In this document: one piece after another, positions 1 through 9,737 of the stretch
How the letters are laid out: each line of letters opens with the position of its first letter
Position numbering within the stretch: position 1 is the stretch's first letter
Assembly (NCBI GenBank): GCA_005877615.1
Contig: VBOD01000107.1
Span: 1-53,464 of the forward strand
DNA: 53,464 nucleotides
Source: Nitrospirota bacterium
Lineage (GTDB): Bacteria > Nitrospirota > Nitrospiria > Nitrospirales > NS-4
Direction of reading: 5' to 3'
Position numbers and translations under genes: made by a program
Notes under the pieces: generated by a model
What the model saw: the letters and a program-made list of their open reading frames with translations, nothing else
What the model was told of the DNA's origin: nothing
The model's database searches: none

Positions 1-391
1 CATCCCGGAGATCGAACAGGAGCTCGGCGTGACCGTCTCGTTCACCCCGCATCTGGTGCCCATGACGCGGGGAATCCTCAGCACCGCGTACGTGCGCCTG
101 CGGGAGGCCCGCACCACGGAACAGCTGACGGCACTGTATCGAGACTTCTACAAGAACGAGCCGTTCGTGCGGGTGTTGGACCCGGGACAATCGCCGAATC
201 CGCTGCATACCCGCGGCGCCAACTTCTGCGAGGTCTCGGCCTTCGTCGACCCGCGGACCGGCACGGCCACGCTGATGGCCGCTCTCGACAATCTGGTCAA
301 GGGCGCAGCCGGCCAGGCCATCCAAGCGTTCAACCTCATGCAGGGATGGGACGAAACGCTGGGACTTCAGGACTCCGGCCTCTATCCATAA
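1..391 (+). CDS. argC: N-acetyl-gamma-glutamyl-phosphate reductase, C-terminal part
   Basis: Partial gene; the open frame runs in from the left edge (frame 2), so the GTG at 29 in the ORF track is internal. The readable part begins IPEIEQELG and continues FTPHLVPMTRGILSTAYV, the conserved C-terminal stretch of ArgC, which reduces N-acetylglutamyl phosphate to the semialdehyde in arginine synthesis using NADPH. The active-site cysteine would lie upstream of the window. It ends 19 nt before argJ, the next-but-one step for the same acetylated intermediates, so the two are probably co-transcribed. Confident family call; the N-terminus cannot be seen. Confidence 0.95.
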   Translation, partial: IPEIEQELGVTVSFTPHLVPMTRGILSTAYVRLREARTTEQLTALYRDFYKNEPFVRVLDPGQSPNPLHTRGANFCEVSAFVDPRTGTATLMAALDNLVKGAAGQAIQAFNLMQGWDETLGLQDSGLYP

Positions 392-410
392 AGATCCAAG
401 AAGGATCGCG

Positions 411-1619
<1,209 letters not shown>

Positions 1620-1634
1620 GCGACAATATTTCGC

Positions 1635-1663
1635 TTGAAAAGCCCGTGGTCGCGTGCTAGTTT
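1635..1663 (+). promoter_or_regulatory. Sigma-70 type promoter of the rpsB operon
   Basis: TTGAAA, a 17-nt spacer, then TAGTTT, with the -10 box extended by TGC directly upstream. It is placed just after argJ and would start a transcript near 1670, giving a leader of about 185 nt before rpsB. Seen by eye; no transcript data. Confidence 0.55.
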
Positions 1664-1669
1664 TCACAG

Positions 1670-1854
1670 GCTTGGTTGGAGTGGTCGCGGTGACGGTCGT
1701 TCCTGCTGGCCGTGAAGCCGGCGGTCATTATCCACAATCTCGGAACGTCCGCCCTAGCGGACGGGATATCGGCGCCCTAAGGACCTGAAAAATCCTCCCG
1801 CTCTGCTTTCCCGATCAGGGCGGGTCGCGCCGGTACAAGAAAGGGGGTGACGGG
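1670..1854 (+). promoter_or_regulatory. Long structured leader upstream of rpsB (possible autoregulation site)
   Basis: The 235-nt gap between argJ and rpsB has no convincing ORF. It holds a perfect hairpin, GTCCGC-CCTA-GCGGAC (1747-1762), and a second stem, GCTGGC/GCCGGC, near 1706-1722. No T tract follows the first hairpin, so it is not a classic terminator. S2 operons in several bacteria are autoregulated through leader RNA; that this leader does so is inference. Confidence 0.3.
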
Positions 1855-2622
1855 ATGGGCGTGATCACGATCAAGGAACTCCTGGAGGCCGGCGTGCACT
1901 TCGGCCACCAGACCAATCGATGGAACCCGAAGATGAAGCGGTACATCTTCGGGGAGCGCAACGGCATTTACATCATCGACCTGCAACAGACCCTCGCGCG
2001 GTTCGAGGCCGCCTACGATTTCGTCCGGCAGACCATCGCCCAAGGCGACTCCGCCCTCTTCGTCGGCACCAAGCGACAGACCAGCACGATCGTCGAAGAA
2101 GAAGCCAAGCGTTGCCAGATGTTCAACGTCTCGCAGCGCTGGCTGGGCGGCATGCTCACGAACTTCAACACGATCCGTAAGAGCATCGAAAAGTTGCGCA
2201 AGATCGAGGCCGCGGCGAGCGACGGTACGTTCGAGCGCCTGCCCAAGAAGGAAGTCGCGAAGCTGGAAAAGGAACGGCTGCGGCTCGAAGCGAGCCTGGG
2301 CGGCATCAAGGGCATGAACACCCTGCCCGGCTTCATCTACGTGGCCGACACGCGTGGCGAGCGCATCGCCATCCTGGAGGCGAACCGGCTGGACATCCCC
2401 GTCGTCGCCATCGTGGACACCAACTGCGACCCCGACGGGATTGATTACCCCATCCCGGGCAACGACGACGCGATCCGCTCCGTCAAGTTTATCACCTCCA
2501 AGATCGCTGACGCCGTAATCGAAGGGCTGCACCTGCGCGCCCAGCGCGCCGAGGAAGAGAAGCCCGGGGCCATGTCCCCGGCAGACTTGCGGGCCGTCCA
2601 GGCCGCCGGCGCCGGAGTCTAA
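1855..2622 (+). CDS. rpsB: 30S ribosomal protein S2
   Basis: 255 aa, the usual S2 size. It starts [20 protein letters not shown], with the hallmark GVHFGHQ-RWNPKM region, and carries the second S2 signature in [12 protein letters not shown] and [27 protein letters not shown]2 joins the 30S subunit late and helps bind S1. The ATG at 1855 follows AAAGGGGGTGA. First gene of rpsB-tsf-pyrH-frr, a conserved bacterial order. Confidence 0.98.
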   Translation: MGVITIKELLEAGVHFGHQTNRWNPKMKRYIFGERNGIYIIDLQQTLARFEAAYDFVRQTIAQGDSALFVGTKRQTSTIVEEEAKRCQMFNVSQRWLGGMLTNFNTIRKSIEKLRKIEAAASDGTFERLPKKEVAKLEKERLRLEASLGGIKGMNTLPGFIYVADTRGERIAILEANRLDIPVVAIVDTNCDPDGIDYPIPGNDDAIRSVKFITSKIADAVIEGLHLRAQRAEEEKPGAMSPADLRAVQAAGAGV

Positions 2623-2664
2623 CGCCAGACCCGCAACCCGAAGTCAGCAAGGAATCGGAGGACC

Positions 2665-3264
2665 ATGGCAGGAGACAGCGCACTCGTCAAGCAACTCCGG
2701 CAGAAGACCGGAGCCGGCATCATGGACTGCAAGCAGGCCCTGGTGGAAAACGGAGACGACATCAGCAAGGCCATCGACTGGCTGCGGCAAAAAGGCCTGG
2801 CCGTGGCCGGGAAGAAGGCCGGACGCGCCACGAACGAAGGCGTGATCGCCTCCTACATCCACCCTGGCAGCAAGGTCGGGGTGTTGATCGAGGTCAACTG
2901 CGAAACCGATTTCGTGGCCCGGAACGACGAATTTCAGGCCCTGGTCCGCGACCTGACCCTCCAGATCGCTGCGTCCAAGCCCCTGTACGTCCGGCGGGAG
3001 GACGTCCCGCAGTCCGTGATCGACAAAGAACTGGAAATCTATCGAGGCCAGGCGAAAGAGTTGGGCAAGCCCCAAGCCGCGTGGGAGAAGATCGCCACAG
3101 GCAAGCTGGAAAAATTCTATCAGGACACGTGCTTGATGGAGCAGCTCTTCATCAAGGACCCGAGTCTGAAGATCGCCGACCTGATCAAGCAGAAGATCGC
3201 CAAGATCGGCGAGAACATCACCGTCCGGCGCTTCACCCGGTTCCAACTCGGTGAGGAGGAATGA
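2665..3264 (+). CDS. tsf: Elongation factor Ts
   Basis: 199 aa. EF-Ts exchanges GDP for GTP on EF-Tu. The N-terminal UBA-like domain (residues 1-45: [20 protein letters not shown]) and the core motif [16 protein letters not shown] are clear. The protein is shorter than the E. coli form (about 280 aa) and matches the compact class that lacks most of the duplicated core half; this is a known variant, not a truncation, because the C-terminal [13 protein letters not shown] is present. The ATG follows GGAGG. Its end overlaps the pyrH start by 4 nt. Confidence 0.97.
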   Translation: MAGDSALVKQLRQKTGAGIMDCKQALVENGDDISKAIDWLRQKGLAVAGKKAGRATNEGVIASYIHPGSKVGVLIEVNCETDFVARNDEFQALVRDLTLQIAASKPLYVRREDVPQSVIDKELEIYRGQAKELGKPQAAWEKIATGKLEKFYQDTCLMEQLFIKDPSLKIADLIKQKIAKIGENITVRRFTRFQLGEEE

Positions 3265-3992
3265 GCCAGCCGGCGTACAAGCGCATCCTCCTGAAAATCA
3301 GCGGAGAAGTGCTTGCTGGCGAGCAGTCTTTCGGGATCGACTCGCGGATGATCGACTACATCGCCTCGGAGATCGCGGAGGTAGCCGCGATGGGCGTCGA
3401 GGTCGCGGTGGTCATCGGTGGGGGGAACATTTTCCGTGGGCTCGACGCCGCCGACGGCGGCATGGAGCGGGCGTCGGCCGATTACATGGGCATGCTGGCC
3501 ACCATGCTCAACGCGCTCGCCCTGCAGAACGCGCTCGAGAAACGGGATGTGGTCACCCGCGTCCAGTCCGCCATCGAAATGCGCCAACTGGCCGAAGGCT
3601 ACATCCGCCGGCGCGCGATCCGACACCTGGAAAAGAAGCGCGTGGTCATTTTCGCGGCGGGCACTGGCAACCCGTATTTCTCCACTGACACGGCCGCCGC
3701 GCTTCGCGCGATGGAGATCGGCGCCGAGATCATCCTCAAGGGTACCAAGGTCTCCGGCATCTACGACGACGATCCCATGAAGAATCCCCGCGCGACCAAA
3801 TACACAAAGCTGTCCTTCCTCACCGTCATCGACAAGCGCCTCAAAGTCATGGACTCGACCGCCATCTCCCTGTGCATGGACCACAACCTCCCCATCATCG
3901 TGTTCAACGTCAAGGAGAAGGGCAACATCAAGCGCATTGTCCAGGGAGAGCAACTCGGCACATTGGTCACAGACGAAGCCGCCCCAGCGTAG
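3261..3992 (+). CDS. pyrH: UMP kinase
   Basis: 243 aa amino-acid-kinase-fold enzyme that phosphorylates UMP to UDP. Motifs include [14 protein letters not shown] at the N-terminus, [11 protein letters not shown] (phosphate loop), the [10 protein letters not shown] segment and the DDDP lid near residue 170. The ATG overlaps the tsf stop (ATGA), suggesting translational coupling. It is hexameric and allosteric in bacteria by family knowledge. Confidence 0.98.
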   Translation: MSQPAYKRILLKISGEVLAGEQSFGIDSRMIDYIASEIAEVAAMGVEVAVVIGGGNIFRGLDAADGGMERASADYMGMLATMLNALALQNALEKRDVVTRVQSAIEMRQLAEGYIRRRAIRHLEKKRVVIFAAGTGNPYFSTDTAAALRAMEIGAEIILKGTKVSGIYDDDPMKNPRATKYTKLSFLTVIDKRLKVMDSTAISLCMDHNLPIIVFNVKEKGNIKRIVQGEQLGTLVTDEAAPA

Positions 3993-4008
3993 CGCCCCGA
4001 GGGACACC

Positions 4009-4566
4009 ATGGAATTCCCGCAGAAGAAAAAAGCCACGGAGAAAATGGAGGGCCAGATCGACCACCTGCGGCACGAGATGGCCGCGATCCGCACGGGCCG
4101 TGCCTCGATCGGCCTCCTGGATCACGTCCGGGTGGACTACTACGGCACGCCCACGCCCCTCAAGCAGGTCGCCTCGCTGGCCGCGCCCGAGAACCGACTC
4201 CTCACCGTCCAGCCATTCGACCCCAAGATGATCAAGGACATCGAGAAGGCGATTCTGGCCTCTGACCTCGGCCTGACCCCGACGAACGACGGCAAGCTCA
4301 TCCGCCTCCCGATCCCGCCGCTCACCGAGGAGCGCCGCAAGGAGCTGGTGAAGCTCGCGAAGAAGATCGCGGAGGAAATCCGGGTCCACATCCGCAACAT
4401 CCGGCGGGACGTGCTCGAGGAGATCAAGAAGGCCCAGAAGGCCTCCCAGATGACCGAGGACGAGGTCAAGAAGGCCCACGACGAGCTCCAGAAACTGACA
4501 GATGCGTACATCACCAAAGTGGACGAGACCCTCAAGAAGAAGGAGGCGGAGATCACCGAAATTTGA
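4009..4566 (+). CDS. frr: Ribosome recycling factor
   Basis: 185 aa from the ATG at 4009; the longer ORF-track start at 3937 lies inside pyrH and is rejected because RRF proteins start just before the KATEKMEGQIDHLRHEMAAIRTGRAS helix. RRF splits post-termination ribosomes together with EF-G. Visible features are the RTGRAS motif, LLDHVRVDYYGTPTPLKQVA and the charged three-helix C-terminal half. It lies 16 nt after pyrH and overlaps the alr start by 4 nt. Confidence 0.97.
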   Translation: MEFPQKKKATEKMEGQIDHLRHEMAAIRTGRASIGLLDHVRVDYYGTPTPLKQVASLAAPENRLLTVQPFDPKMIKDIEKAILASDLGLTPTNDGKLIRLPIPPLTEERRKELVKLAKKIAEEIRVHIRNIRRDVLEEIKKAQKASQMTEDEVKKAHDELQKLTDAYITKVDETLKKKEAEITEI

Positions 4567-5666
4567 ATTCCACCGTCGTCGAGATTTCCCTGCCCGCCCT
4601 CCGCCATAACCTCCGTCAAGTCGCGCGTCGCGTCGGGACGGTATCCATCATCGCCGTCGTCAAGGCCAACGCGTACGGCCACGGGGTCGTGCCCGTCACG
4701 CGCACGCTCCTGACAGCCGGGGCGCACCAACTGGGCGTCGCCACGGTGGCGGAAGGCCAGGAGCTCCGGCACGCCGGCATCACCGCTCCGATCCTGGTGA
4801 TGGGCGGCATCTTCCCGGACGACGTGCCGCTTCTCCAGGAGCTCAATCTGACGCCGGTGCTGCCCTCGCGGGACGCCATCCTGATGGCTGCCCGCCTCGT
4901 GAAATCCCGTTCCGCGCCCCTGCCCGTCCACCTCAAAGTGGACACCGGGATGAGCCGCCTGGGACTCGCGCAGGAAGAATTCCTGGGCATCCTCCGCTCC
5001 AGCTGGCCTCCAACCCTGCGCCTCGATGGCCTGATGAGCCATCTCGCCTCGGCTGACTCGCACGACGGTGCGTCGGCCGAAAACCAACTGGCCCGCTTCC
5101 GCGAGCTGCTCGACGCGGCGAAGTCAGCTGGCCTGGCGGTGCCGGCTGCGCACATCGCCAACAGCGCCGCCATCCTGCGCTTCCCGGCGAGCTACTTCGA
5201 CCTCGTGCGTCCCGGCCTCATGCTGTACGGGTACGTCAACGGGCCGTCGGCCGCAGCCGATCTCCGTCCCGCGCTCTCGTGGAAGACCCACATCGTGCAG
5301 GTCAAACACGTCGGCGCGGGCCAGCCGGTCAGCTACGGCGGGACGTTCGTCACATCGCGTCCCTCGACCCTGGCCATCCTGCCGGTCGGCTACGCCGATG
5401 GGTACAGCCGCGCCCTGTCCAACAGGGGGCACGTGCTGGTCGGCGGCAGGGCGGTTCCGATCGTCGGGCGGGTCTGCATGGACCTCACGGTGGTAGACGT
5501 GACGGCCCTCCCGGAGGCCCGTCCCGGCGACGAGGCAATGCTGTTGGGCAGGCAGGGCGCCGCTGCGATCACAGCGGATGACCTGGCCGCGTGGCAGGAC
5601 ACCATCAGCTACGAAGTCCTCTGCCAGATCAGCCCCCGCCTCCCGCGCGTCTATCTGGAAGACTGA
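4563..5666 (+). CDS. alr: Alanine racemase
   Basis: 367 aa, PLP-dependent fold-type III enzyme making D-alanine for peptidoglycan. The PLP lysine is in VVKANAYGHG (residues 32-41), the catalytic tyrosine region is GQPVSYGGTF, and the C-terminal domain has GRVCMDLTVVDVT. The start is a TTG that overlaps the frr stop (TTGA); no ATG fits, since the racemase begins immediately with STVVEISLPALRHNLRQV. Placing alr at the end of the rpsB-frr run is less usual than the other gene order and links wall precursor supply to the translation operon. Confidence 0.96.
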   Translation: MNSTVVEISLPALRHNLRQVARRVGTVSIIAVVKANAYGHGVVPVTRTLLTAGAHQLGVATVAEGQELRHAGITAPILVMGGIFPDDVPLLQELNLTPVLPSRDAILMAARLVKSRSAPLPVHLKVDTGMSRLGLAQEEFLGILRSSWPPTLRLDGLMSHLASADSHDGASAENQLARFRELLDAAKSAGLAVPAAHIANSAAILRFPASYFDLVRPGLMLYGYVNGPSAAADLRPALSWKTHIVQVKHVGAGQPVSYGGTFVTSRPSTLAILPVGYADGYSRALSNRGHVLVGGRAVPIVGRVCMDLTVVDVTALPEARPGDEAMLLGRQGAAAITADDLAAWQDTISYEVLCQISPRLPRVYLED

Positions 5667-5706
5667 TCCCCGCGCCCCATCTTGCCACGTCCGGATAAAA
5701 CCGGTA

Positions 5707-5715
5707 TGGTATAGT
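5707..5715 (+). promoter_or_regulatory. Extended -10 promoter of mlaEFD
   Basis: TGGTATAGT in the 81-nt alr-mlaE gap reads as an extended -10 box (TGnTATAAT class). No good -35 box at 17 nt. Transcription would start near 5722, leaving a 26-nt leader with an AAAGGGG ribosome site before mlaE. Confidence 0.45.
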
Positions 5716-5747
5716 CACGTCCGTCATTTCCCTGAAAGGGGCCGCGA

Positions 5748-6527
5748 ATGACCTCGTCAGTGCTCCGTCTCGACGACACGCTCAAAGGCTACGTCTTAAC
5801 AGTCCAAGAATTTGCGCAGCTCTGCGCGGCCGCGTTCGCTGGCGCCTTCCGGCGTCCCTGGTACCTCCGGGATACGCTCTACCACATGGACCAGATCGGA
5901 GTGGGCTCTCTTTTCATCGTCCTCCTGACTGGGATTTTCACCGGCATGGTCCTGGCGTTGCAGGGGGCTATCCAGCTCGAGCCGTACGGCGCGGTCCAGT
6001 ACATCTCCCGTCTGATCAGCACGTCCGTCGTACGGGAACTCGGCCCGGTGCTCGCCGCCCTCATGATCGCCGGACGGGTCGGTTCCGGCATCGCCTCCGA
6101 GCTGGCGTCCATGCAAGTCACCGAGCAGATCGACGCGCTCAGGGCCGAAGGGACGGACCCCATCAAGAAACTGGTCACCCCGCGACTGGTGGCCTCGGTG
6201 ATCATGGTCCCTGTGCTGACCGTCATCACCAACGGGATCGCATTGCTCGGTGGGTTCGTGATCGCCCACTTCTACTTGAGCATCGACCCCTACTTTTATT
6301 GGACGTGGGCGTTTGAGGCCTTGCGCCTCCACGACCTGATTTACGGTCTCATCAAACCGACCGTCTTCGGCTTCATCATCTGTATGGTCGGCTGCTACGC
6401 CGGCCTCAACACGGCCGGCGGGACTGTGGGAGTCGGTCAGTCGACGACCCAAGCGATGGTCACTTCCTCCATCCTCATTCTCATGACCGACTTTTTCATG
6501 ACCAAGGTGTTCGTCTTTCTCGGTTGA
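5748..6527 (+). CDS. mlaE: ABC transporter permease MlaE (lipid asymmetry / MCE system)
   Basis: 259 aa inner-membrane permease of the MlaE/YrbE family. It has an N-terminal amphipathic part and about five hydrophobic segments, with the family signature VVRELGPVLAALMIAGRVGSGIASELASMQVTEQIDAL in the centre. It works with MlaF and MlaD to move phospholipids between inner and outer membrane, implying a diderm envelope. First gene of a three-gene operon; the next start is 7 nt downstream. Confidence 0.96.
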   Translation: MTSSVLRLDDTLKGYVLTVQEFAQLCAAAFAGAFRRPWYLRDTLYHMDQIGVGSLFIVLLTGIFTGMVLALQGAIQLEPYGAVQYISRLISTSVVRELGPVLAALMIAGRVGSGIASELASMQVTEQIDALRAEGTDPIKKLVTPRLVASVIMVPVLTVITNGIALLGGFVIAHFYLSIDPYFYWTWAFEALRLHDLIYGLIKPTVFGFIICMVGCYAGLNTAGGTVGVGQSTTQAMVTSSILILMTDFFMTKVFVFLG

Positions 6528-6534
6528 GGCGCGC

Positions 6535-7344
6535 GTGATCCGGTTCACCAACGTGTGCATGATGTTTCACGGCCGGCCGGTCCTCAAGGATTTCACCATG
6601 GAGGTTCCTTCCGGACACACGGTGGTGATCCTGGGGGGCAGCGGCGGCGGCAAGACGACCGTGCTGCGCCTGATCCTGGGCCTGCTCCGCCCGGACTCCG
6701 GCTCCATCCGCGTCGACGGGCGGGAAATCGTCGGGCTTCCCGAACGAAACATGGTTGCGATCCGTGCCCACATGGCGATGGTCTTCCAAGGATCCGCGCT
6801 GTTCGACTCACTCACCGTCCGCGAGAACGTGGGCTATCGTCTCTACGAGGAGCAGTCCCTTCCGGACGATGCCATCGAACGGAAGATCGTCGAATCATTG
6901 TGTTTCGTCGGGCTGGAAGACACGCTCGAGAAGATGCCGGCCGAACTCAGCGGCGGCATGCGCAAGCGGGTCGCGATCGCGCGTGCCCTGGCCTGCAGTC
7001 CGGAGGTGATCCTCTATGATGAACCGACGGCAGGACTGGATCCGATCAACACCCACCTGATCAACGAGTTGATCTGCCGGCTTCAGAAAGAGGAGTGCCT
7101 CACGCAGGTGGTGGTCACGCACGACCTCGACACGGCCTATCGCGTTGCGGACCGGCTGATCATGATCCACCGGGGAGAAAAACTCTTCGACGGCACCTTG
7201 GACATGCTGAAAACCGCGGACGACCCGCGCATCCGGACCTTCCTCCGCCCGCATGAGATCCTGGCGACGCCGGGATGCTTCCCAGATAAGGACGGAGGGA
7301 TTCGTGTGGTCGCACCGACCATGGACGAGGAGACACCGGCATGA
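6535..7344 (+). CDS. mlaF: ABC transporter ATP-binding protein MlaF
   Basis: 269 aa ATPase. Walker A is GGSGGGKTT (residues 35-43), the signature is LSGGMRKRVAIARAL, Walker B is VILYDEPTAGLDP and the H-loop is VVTHDLDTA. The LSGGM variant is typical of MlaF/Ttg2A ATPases of MCE systems. It starts at a GTG and overlaps mlaD by 4 nt, so the subunits are probably translationally coupled. Confidence 0.96.
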   Translation: MIRFTNVCMMFHGRPVLKDFTMEVPSGHTVVILGGSGGGKTTVLRLILGLLRPDSGSIRVDGREIVGLPERNMVAIRAHMAMVFQGSALFDSLTVRENVGYRLYEEQSLPDDAIERKIVESLCFVGLEDTLEKMPAELSGGMRKRVAIARALACSPEVILYDEPTAGLDPINTHLINELICRLQKEECLTQVVVTHDLDTAYRVADRLIMIHRGEKLFDGTLDMLKTADDPRIRTFLRPHEILATPGCFPDKDGGIRVVAPTMDEETPA

Positions 7345-8321
7345 GGCCCCGCGCACAGGTGCGTTGGTTGCAGCTCAAGGTCGGCCTGGTCATCATCGCC
7401 GCCGTCGCCGGGATACTGGTCGCCATCATGAACCTCAATGAGGGCATGGGGCTCTTCCGTCAGCAAGCGACCTTCCGCGCCCTGGTGGATGACAGTCATG
7501 GCATCAAGGTCGGGGCGCCCGTCCGTCTCAACGGGGTGGACACGGGCAATATCATCCGCATCGCCATCGACAGCAGCAGCGGCAAAGTGTCGCTCACCTT
7601 CACCATCAACCAGGACATCGTCCCGCTCCTGCGCCGCGATGCCGCCGTGCTGATCCGACCGATGGGGCTGCTCGGGGACAAATATCTGGAACTCCTCCCC
7701 GGCACCCCCAAGGAGCCGCCTCTCCAGAATGGTTCGGTCCTCACCGGGCAAGCCGAGAGCGACATTACCGGCCTGGCCGACAGTGCGACGGCCACGCTGG
7801 AGAACGTGAATCGCAGCCTCAAGGACCTCCAGACGATTCTCACTGGCTTGAAGGAAGGCAAAGGCACCGCGGGCAAGCTCGTGACCGACCCGGCCCTCTT
7901 CGACCACACGACGACGCTCCTCCGCAAGGCGGAGGCAATCTCCGACAAGGCTTCCCAACTGCTCGCCAGGATCGAAAAGGGAGAAGGCACTCTGGGCCAG
8001 TTGGTCATGGACCGGGCGTTCTATGACCGGGCCGCGGCGGCCGTGGATGAACTGCAGAAGGTGGCCGCTTTGCTCAACCAGCCCAACGGCAGCCTGGGAC
8101 GGCTGGCACGCGACCCGTCGTTGTATCAGCGATTGGAGGGCATCACCACGAAAAGCGAGGCCTTGGTCGGGAAGATCGAGCGTGGCGACGGCACCCTCGG
8201 CAAGCTGGTCACCCAGGACCAGCTTTATCAACGGGCCGACAAGGTGTTGACCGAGATGGAGACTCTGCTGGCAGACGTCAAGAAGAATCCGACCAAGTAC
8301 TTCAAGTTCTCCGTGTTCTAG
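7341..8321 (+). CDS. mlaD: MCE-domain substrate-binding protein MlaD, with C-terminal repeats
   Basis: 326 aa. An N-terminal membrane anchor (residues 10-32, LQLKVGLVIIAAVAGILVAIM) precedes one MCE domain (about 40-120: FRALVDDSHGIKVGAPVRLNGVDTGNI...LLGDKYLELLPG). The MCE domain forms a hexameric lipid-carrying ring in characterised relatives. The C-terminal half holds four related units around 'GxGTLGKLVxDxxLYxRA' (EGKGTAGKLV, GEGTLGQLV, PNGSLGRLA, GDGTLGKLV), spaced about 45-60 residues and helical between. The protein ends NPTKYFKFSVF, a tail I recall from similar proteins. No mlaC or mlaB lies nearby. Confidence 0.94.
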   Translation: MRPRAQVRWLQLKVGLVIIAAVAGILVAIMNLNEGMGLFRQQATFRALVDDSHGIKVGAPVRLNGVDTGNIIRIAIDSSSGKVSLTFTINQDIVPLLRRDAAVLIRPMGLLGDKYLELLPGTPKEPPLQNGSVLTGQAESDITGLADSATATLENVNRSLKDLQTILTGLKEGKGTAGKLVTDPALFDHTTTLLRKAEAISDKASQLLARIEKGEGTLGQLVMDRAFYDRAAAAVDELQKVAALLNQPNGSLGRLARDPSLYQRLEGITTKSEALVGKIERGDGTLGKLVTQDQLYQRADKVLTEMETLLADVKKNPTKYFKFSVF

Positions 8322-8332
8322 CCAGCAGTCAT

Positions 8333-8641
8333 TTAGGTCTTCAGTTTCCGTCCCAGACGCTTCTCCACGCTTGCGACCTTGGCGTGCAGGCGCCCCTGGG
8401 CCCCCTTGCGGTAGTCCACCTTGATCGAACACGAGATGCGGTTGCAGTCTTTCTTCATCCGCTCGAAGCACTGCTTCACGACCCCCAACACGTCGTCCCA
8501 GTCGCCTTCCAGGACCGTCCCCATCGGGTTGAGCCGGTAGTCCACTCCGCTCTTGTCCACGATCTCCAGCGACCGGGCCACGTACTTGCCGACGCTCTCC
8601 CCTTTCCCCAACGGCGACATGCTGAACTCCAGAAGCACCAT
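8333..8641 (-). CDS. MTH1187-family thiamine-binding protein (DUF77)
   Basis: 102 aa. It starts MVLLEFSMSPLGKGESVGKYVARSLEIVDKSGVDYRLNPMGTVLEGDWDDV, matching the MTH1187/YkoF-like ferredoxin-fold family, of which some members bind thiamine. Small cytoplasmic protein. It faces mlaD tail to tail with an 11-nt gap. The exact role is unproven in most bacteria; the family assignment is strong, the ligand is inferred. Confidence 0.85.
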   Translation of the reverse strand: MVLLEFSMSPLGKGESVGKYVARSLEIVDKSGVDYRLNPMGTVLEGDWDDVLGVVKQCFERMKKDCNRISCSIKVDYRKGAQGRLHAKVASVEKRLGRKLKT

Positions 8642-8662
8642 CGCTCACGTTCCTTTCTTTGA

Positions 8663-8713
8663 GGGGACTGGCTACTTTTCTTCTTTGCGTCCCAAGAAAA
8701 GTTGCCTGTCCCC
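8663..8713. repeat. REP-like inverted repeat, imperfect copy
   Basis: Arms GGGGACTGGCTACTTTTCTT (8663-8682) and AAGAAAAGTTGCCTGTCCCC (8694-8713) match as an inverted repeat at 18 of 20 positions with an 11-nt loop. The perfect copy of the same sequence family lies at 10656-10697. It sits just upstream of the thiamine-binding protein start on the minus strand. Confidence 0.8.
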
Positions 8714-8835
8714 GTTTTCTGTCTCTCAGATACACCACTTCGCCCCAGAAAACCAGGCCCATCCGAACCCTCGCCCCTTCACCCCTACCGAAATTTTCCT
8801 CCCGGTTTTACCTTTTGCTGACCTCCCGAGTCTTA

Positions 8836-8864
8836 TTGACAAGACAGTCGGAGCGGCTTACTGT
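8836..8864 (+). promoter_or_regulatory. Near-consensus sigma-70 promoter
   Basis: TTGACA, 17 nt, TACTGT. It would start transcripts near 8871, 16 nt before the ATG of the coiled-coil gene. One of the best -35/-10 pairs in the window. Confidence 0.65.
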
Positions 8865-8886
8865 TCAACGTCACGGCGGAGGCGGC

Positions 8887-9300
8887 ATGGATCAGGAACT
8901 TGTTCAGTACCTCGAAGAGCGATTTGACCGCCAGGAGCAACGACTCAACGCTCGATTCGATCGGATTGAACAACGACTAGACGGGCACGACCAGCGGTTC
9001 GAGCAGATCGACCGGCGATTCGAGGGGATTGACCGCCGCTTTGATGAAGTAAATGACCGGATCGAAGAGGTCAAGCGCCACAGCGGCGTCCTGATCGAAG
9101 ACCTTCGTTACCAGGTCCGGCTTGTGGCCGAGGGGTTCGCGACCTTCGTGGAAGGGCGATATGCTCAGGACCAGACTCGTATTGACGAACGCTTCAACGA
9201 AACCCAGGCGTTGCTCCGCACATCGTTCGAGCACCTCACTCGGCAAGACGACCAGCTCCGCCAGCGCGTGGAGAACCTCGAACAGAGGGATCAGAGTTAG
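8887..9300 (+). CDS. Coiled-coil protein of unknown function
   Basis: 137 aa from the ATG at 8887, which follows GGAGG and the promoter at 8836-8864; the ORF-track start at 8659 reads through the repeat and promoter and is rejected. Residues 8-60 are a regular heptad series (RFDRIEQRLDGHDQRFEQIDRRFEGIDRRFDEVNDRIEEV), followed by a second helical part with a similar charge pattern. No signal peptide or membrane segment. Such proteins are common and uncharacterised. It is the first gene of the repeat-rich island and reads toward the J-domain/ERCC4 gene, but 437 nt separate them. Confidence 0.75.
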   Translation: MDQELVQYLEERFDRQEQRLNARFDRIEQRLDGHDQRFEQIDRRFEGIDRRFDEVNDRIEEVKRHSGVLIEDLRYQVRLVAEGFATFVEGRYAQDQTRIDERFNETQALLRTSFEHLTRQDDQLRQRVENLEQRDQS

Positions 9301-9349
9301 GTCCCTCTTCGCCCAGCAGCCTCCGCAAATCTTGCAGAAGTCACATCAG

Positions 9350-9449
9350 CTCCTCTCCCCTGACAGGAGAGCCCTCCCGTTATCCCTCCCCCCTTGCGGG
9401 GGTCACACCATCCCCTCTCCCCTGGCGGGAGAGGGTCAGGGTGAGGGGG
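9350..9449. repeat. CCCTCTCCC / GGGAGAGGG palindromic repeat cluster
   Basis: The clear unit is 9412-9449: CCCCTCTCCCCTGGCGGGAGAGGGTCAGGGTGAGGGGG, an imperfect hairpin with GGCG at its turn. It is preceded by degenerate copies (CTCTCCCCTGACAGGAGAG and CCCTCCCCCCTTGCGGGGG). This type of element is widespread in intergenic DNA of many bacteria. Non-coding. Confidence 0.75.
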
Positions 9450-9455
9450 CATTTT

Positions 9456-9502
9456 CATTGCGAGCGTAGCACCGCGTCATCGCGAGCGCAGCGAAGCAAT
9501 CT
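9456..9502. repeat. ATTGCGAGCG-AGCGAAGCAATCT repeat
   Basis: CATTGCGAGCGTAGCACCGCG followed by TCATCGCGAGCGCAGCGAAGCAATCT: two direct copies of an 'ATTGCGAGCGnAGCg' unit, the second with the GAAGCAATC end that pairs with the ATTGCGAG start. I recognise this as a dispersed repeat type found in several phyla. Lies within the gene-poor 9301-9737 interval. Confidence 0.7.
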
Positions 9503-9737
9503 AACAGCAGGGATTCGGATCTGAAGACAGAGGCGGGAAGAAGCGAAGGGGGAAATGGCGGCTGACTCTGAAATTAAAGAAGAAAGGCTAGAGGTTTTCA
9601 GCGATGATGAAATCGCGAAGGGTTATACACTTGATACCTAGTGCATCGCAGACGTCTGGAATATGACCCCTACCCATTCGGAAATGGAGCCAGTCCCCTG
9701 CTTCTGCTACACTTCCTTGCCATAACCGGAGACATCC
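9503..9737. other. Gene-poor remnant DNA before the J-domain/ERCC4 gene
   Basis: Lower in GC than the surroundings. It contains a 28-codon ORF (9555-9641, MAADSEIKEERLEVFSDDEIAKGYTLDT) that looks like the leftover of a small gene, and one arm of the REP-like family (minus strand GGGGACTGGCTCCATTTCC, about 9682-9699). An extended -10 box, TGCTACACT, at 9705-9713 may drive the next gene. Nothing else convincing. Confidence 0.4.

Noticed and set aside
7137-8762. 541-aa minus-strand ORF opposite mlaD
   Set aside because: Antisense shadow of mlaF/mlaD, with no recognisable domain and low-complexity Gly/Arg/Asp composition; its end runs through a repeat.
9555-9641. 28-codon ORF as a small gene or antitoxin
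   Set aside because: No homologous family recognised, no toxin partner, weak ribosome site; described only as remnant DNA.
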